Below, in pieces: positions 5,614-6,181 of a DNA stretch of 6,181 nucleotides. A program made the position numbers and the translations under genes. The stretch is from Alphaproteobacteria bacterium (GTDB taxonomy: Bacteria; Pseudomonadota; Alphaproteobacteria; Micavibrionales; UBA2020). The first letter of the stretch is position 1. Each line of letters starts with the position of its first letter. Below the pieces are notes generated by a model. That model saw only the letters and a program-made list of their open reading frames with translations. It was not told the DNA's origin and did no database searches. The stretch lies in contig JAGLRU010000266.1 in assembly GCA_023136145.1 (NCBI GenBank), positions 1 through 6,181 on the forward strand, given 5' to 3'.

Positions 5614-6181
5614 AGAAATTTTATAAAACAGCGGAGGCTGGGAGAGTTCCCGATGGGTATGCAGTCCTTCTGGATGGGAAGCCTCTCAAGACACCATTGA
5701 AAAAGCTTCTTCTTTTGCCGTCGATAGCACTGGCAGATGCAGTTGCGCATGAGTGGGAATGTCAAGAGTGCGACATTAGACCATCCCTTATGCCACTCAC
5801 TCAGCTTTCCAATACGATGATTGATAAAGCTGGAGGAGATGACCGATCTGAAATGAATTTGCGGATTTTGGAATACGGCAGTTCCGATTTGGTGTGTTAT
5901 TTCGCGGAGCATCCCGATGATCTAGTCAAACGCCATCATTTGTGCTGGATGCCATTGCTCACGTGGATGCGGGAGCAATACGGAATTGTTTTTAAAACCA
6001 TCTCTGGCATTAGGCACTGTAGCCAGCCACAGGAATCCATGGATAAACTGGAAAAGCTTATCAACGAATTTACAGTGGATGAATTCACGGTTATTCAAGC
6101 TGCCTCGGCTACAACGGGTTCTGTCGTGATCGCTTTCGCGCTTTTGAAGGGTCAATTATCCCCTGAAGAAGCTTGGCAGGC
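5610..6181 (+). CDS. atp12: ATP12-family F1-ATPase assembly chaperone (partial, 3' end outside window)
   Basis: The first 190 residues are visible, and the frame stays open to the right edge. ATP12 proteins bind the F1 alpha subunit and help assemble the catalytic head of ATP synthase, as known from mitochondria; bacterial members are mostly alphaproteobacterial. Matches to the family are the opening MKKFYKTAEAG, the AVLLDGKPLKTP strand (18-29), AHEWECQ (46-52), the MPLTQLSNTMID core (61-72), SSDLVCYFAEHPDDLVKR (91-108), the WMPLLTW segment (113-119), TSGI (130-133) and ATTGSVVIAFALLKGQLSPEEAW (about 167-189). Length so far fits a protein usually of about 230-260 residues. It overlaps the rluC stop by 4 nt (ATGA). 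In many alphaproteobacteria a HAD-family hydrolase gene lies between rluC and this gene; here there is none. The family call is firm, and the role in this organism rests on homology. Confidence 0.92.
   Translation, partial: MKKFYKTAEAGRVPDGYAVLLDGKPLKTPLKKLLLLPSIALADAVAHEWECQECDIRPSLMPLTQLSNTMIDKAGGDDRSEMNLRILEYGSSDLVCYFAEHPDDLVKRHHLCWMPLLTWMREQYGIVFKTISGIRHCSQPQESMDKLEKLINEFTVDEFTVIQAASATTGSVVIAFALLKGQLSPEEAWQ

Larger units (their letters stand above)
1528..6181 (+). other. Probable five-gene operon: protease, rarA, crcB, rluC, ATP12
   Basis: All five genes run the same way with almost no spacing: an ATGA overlap between protease and rarA (2943-2946), a 2-nt gap between rarA and crcB, a TGATG overlap between crcB and rluC (4634-4638), and an ATGA overlap between rluC and the ATP12 gene (5610-5613). 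There is no room for internal terminators between genes. Expression should start from the region before 1528, with translational coupling downstream. The operon continues past the right edge. Confidence 0.8.

Noticed and set aside
5415..5912. 165-codon minus-strand frame
   Set aside because: It is antisense to the end of rluC and the start of the ATP12 gene, both firmly identified; its sequence resembles no family.

Overview
The window reads as chromosomal DNA from an alphaproteobacterium of moderate GC content. Three things point there: an ATP12-family F1-ATPase assembly chaperone (a family largely confined to Alphaproteobacteria and mitochondria), a short NrdA-type ribonucleotide reductase chain that starts like the alphaproteobacterial form without an N-terminal ATP-cone, and the gene order trypsin-like protease, rarA, crcB, rluC, ATP12. 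The genus cannot be told from the sequence.

Layout. Positions 1-1001 (minus strand) hold the first 333 codons of a ribonucleotide reductase large-subunit homologue whose 3' end lies outside the window. Positions 1002-1527 are a divergent intergenic region without a convincing gene. It contains a pair of 32-bp inverted repeats (1118-1149 and 1453-1484, 29/32 matching) that enclose a 367-bp miniature-element-like segment, several palindromes, and a three-copy 10-bp tandem repeat just ahead of the next gene. From 1528 to the right edge, five plus-strand genes are packed with overlaps of 1-4 nt or a 2-nt gap: a periplasmic Do/Deg serine protease, RarA, the fluoride channel CrcB, an RluC-type pseudouridine synthase, and the start of the ATP12 chaperone. 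They look like one translationally coupled operon joining envelope protein quality control, replication-fork maintenance, fluoride export, rRNA modification and ATP synthase assembly. The link between them is probably housekeeping rather than a single pathway.

The most unusual feature is the ribonucleotide reductase homologue. Its fold-level sequence is well preserved and the reading frame is open, but the Ser-Asn-Leu-Cys-x-Glu active-site motif reads Ser-Gly-Ala-Ser-Ser-Glu, so the universally required thiyl-radical cysteine and its partner asparagine are both gone. The substrate/specificity loop 2 is also five residues short. The two redox-active cysteines in this part of the protein are kept. 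This looks like a catalytically dead or repurposed NrdA paralogue. The second item of interest is the inverted-repeat segment between it and the protease operon.
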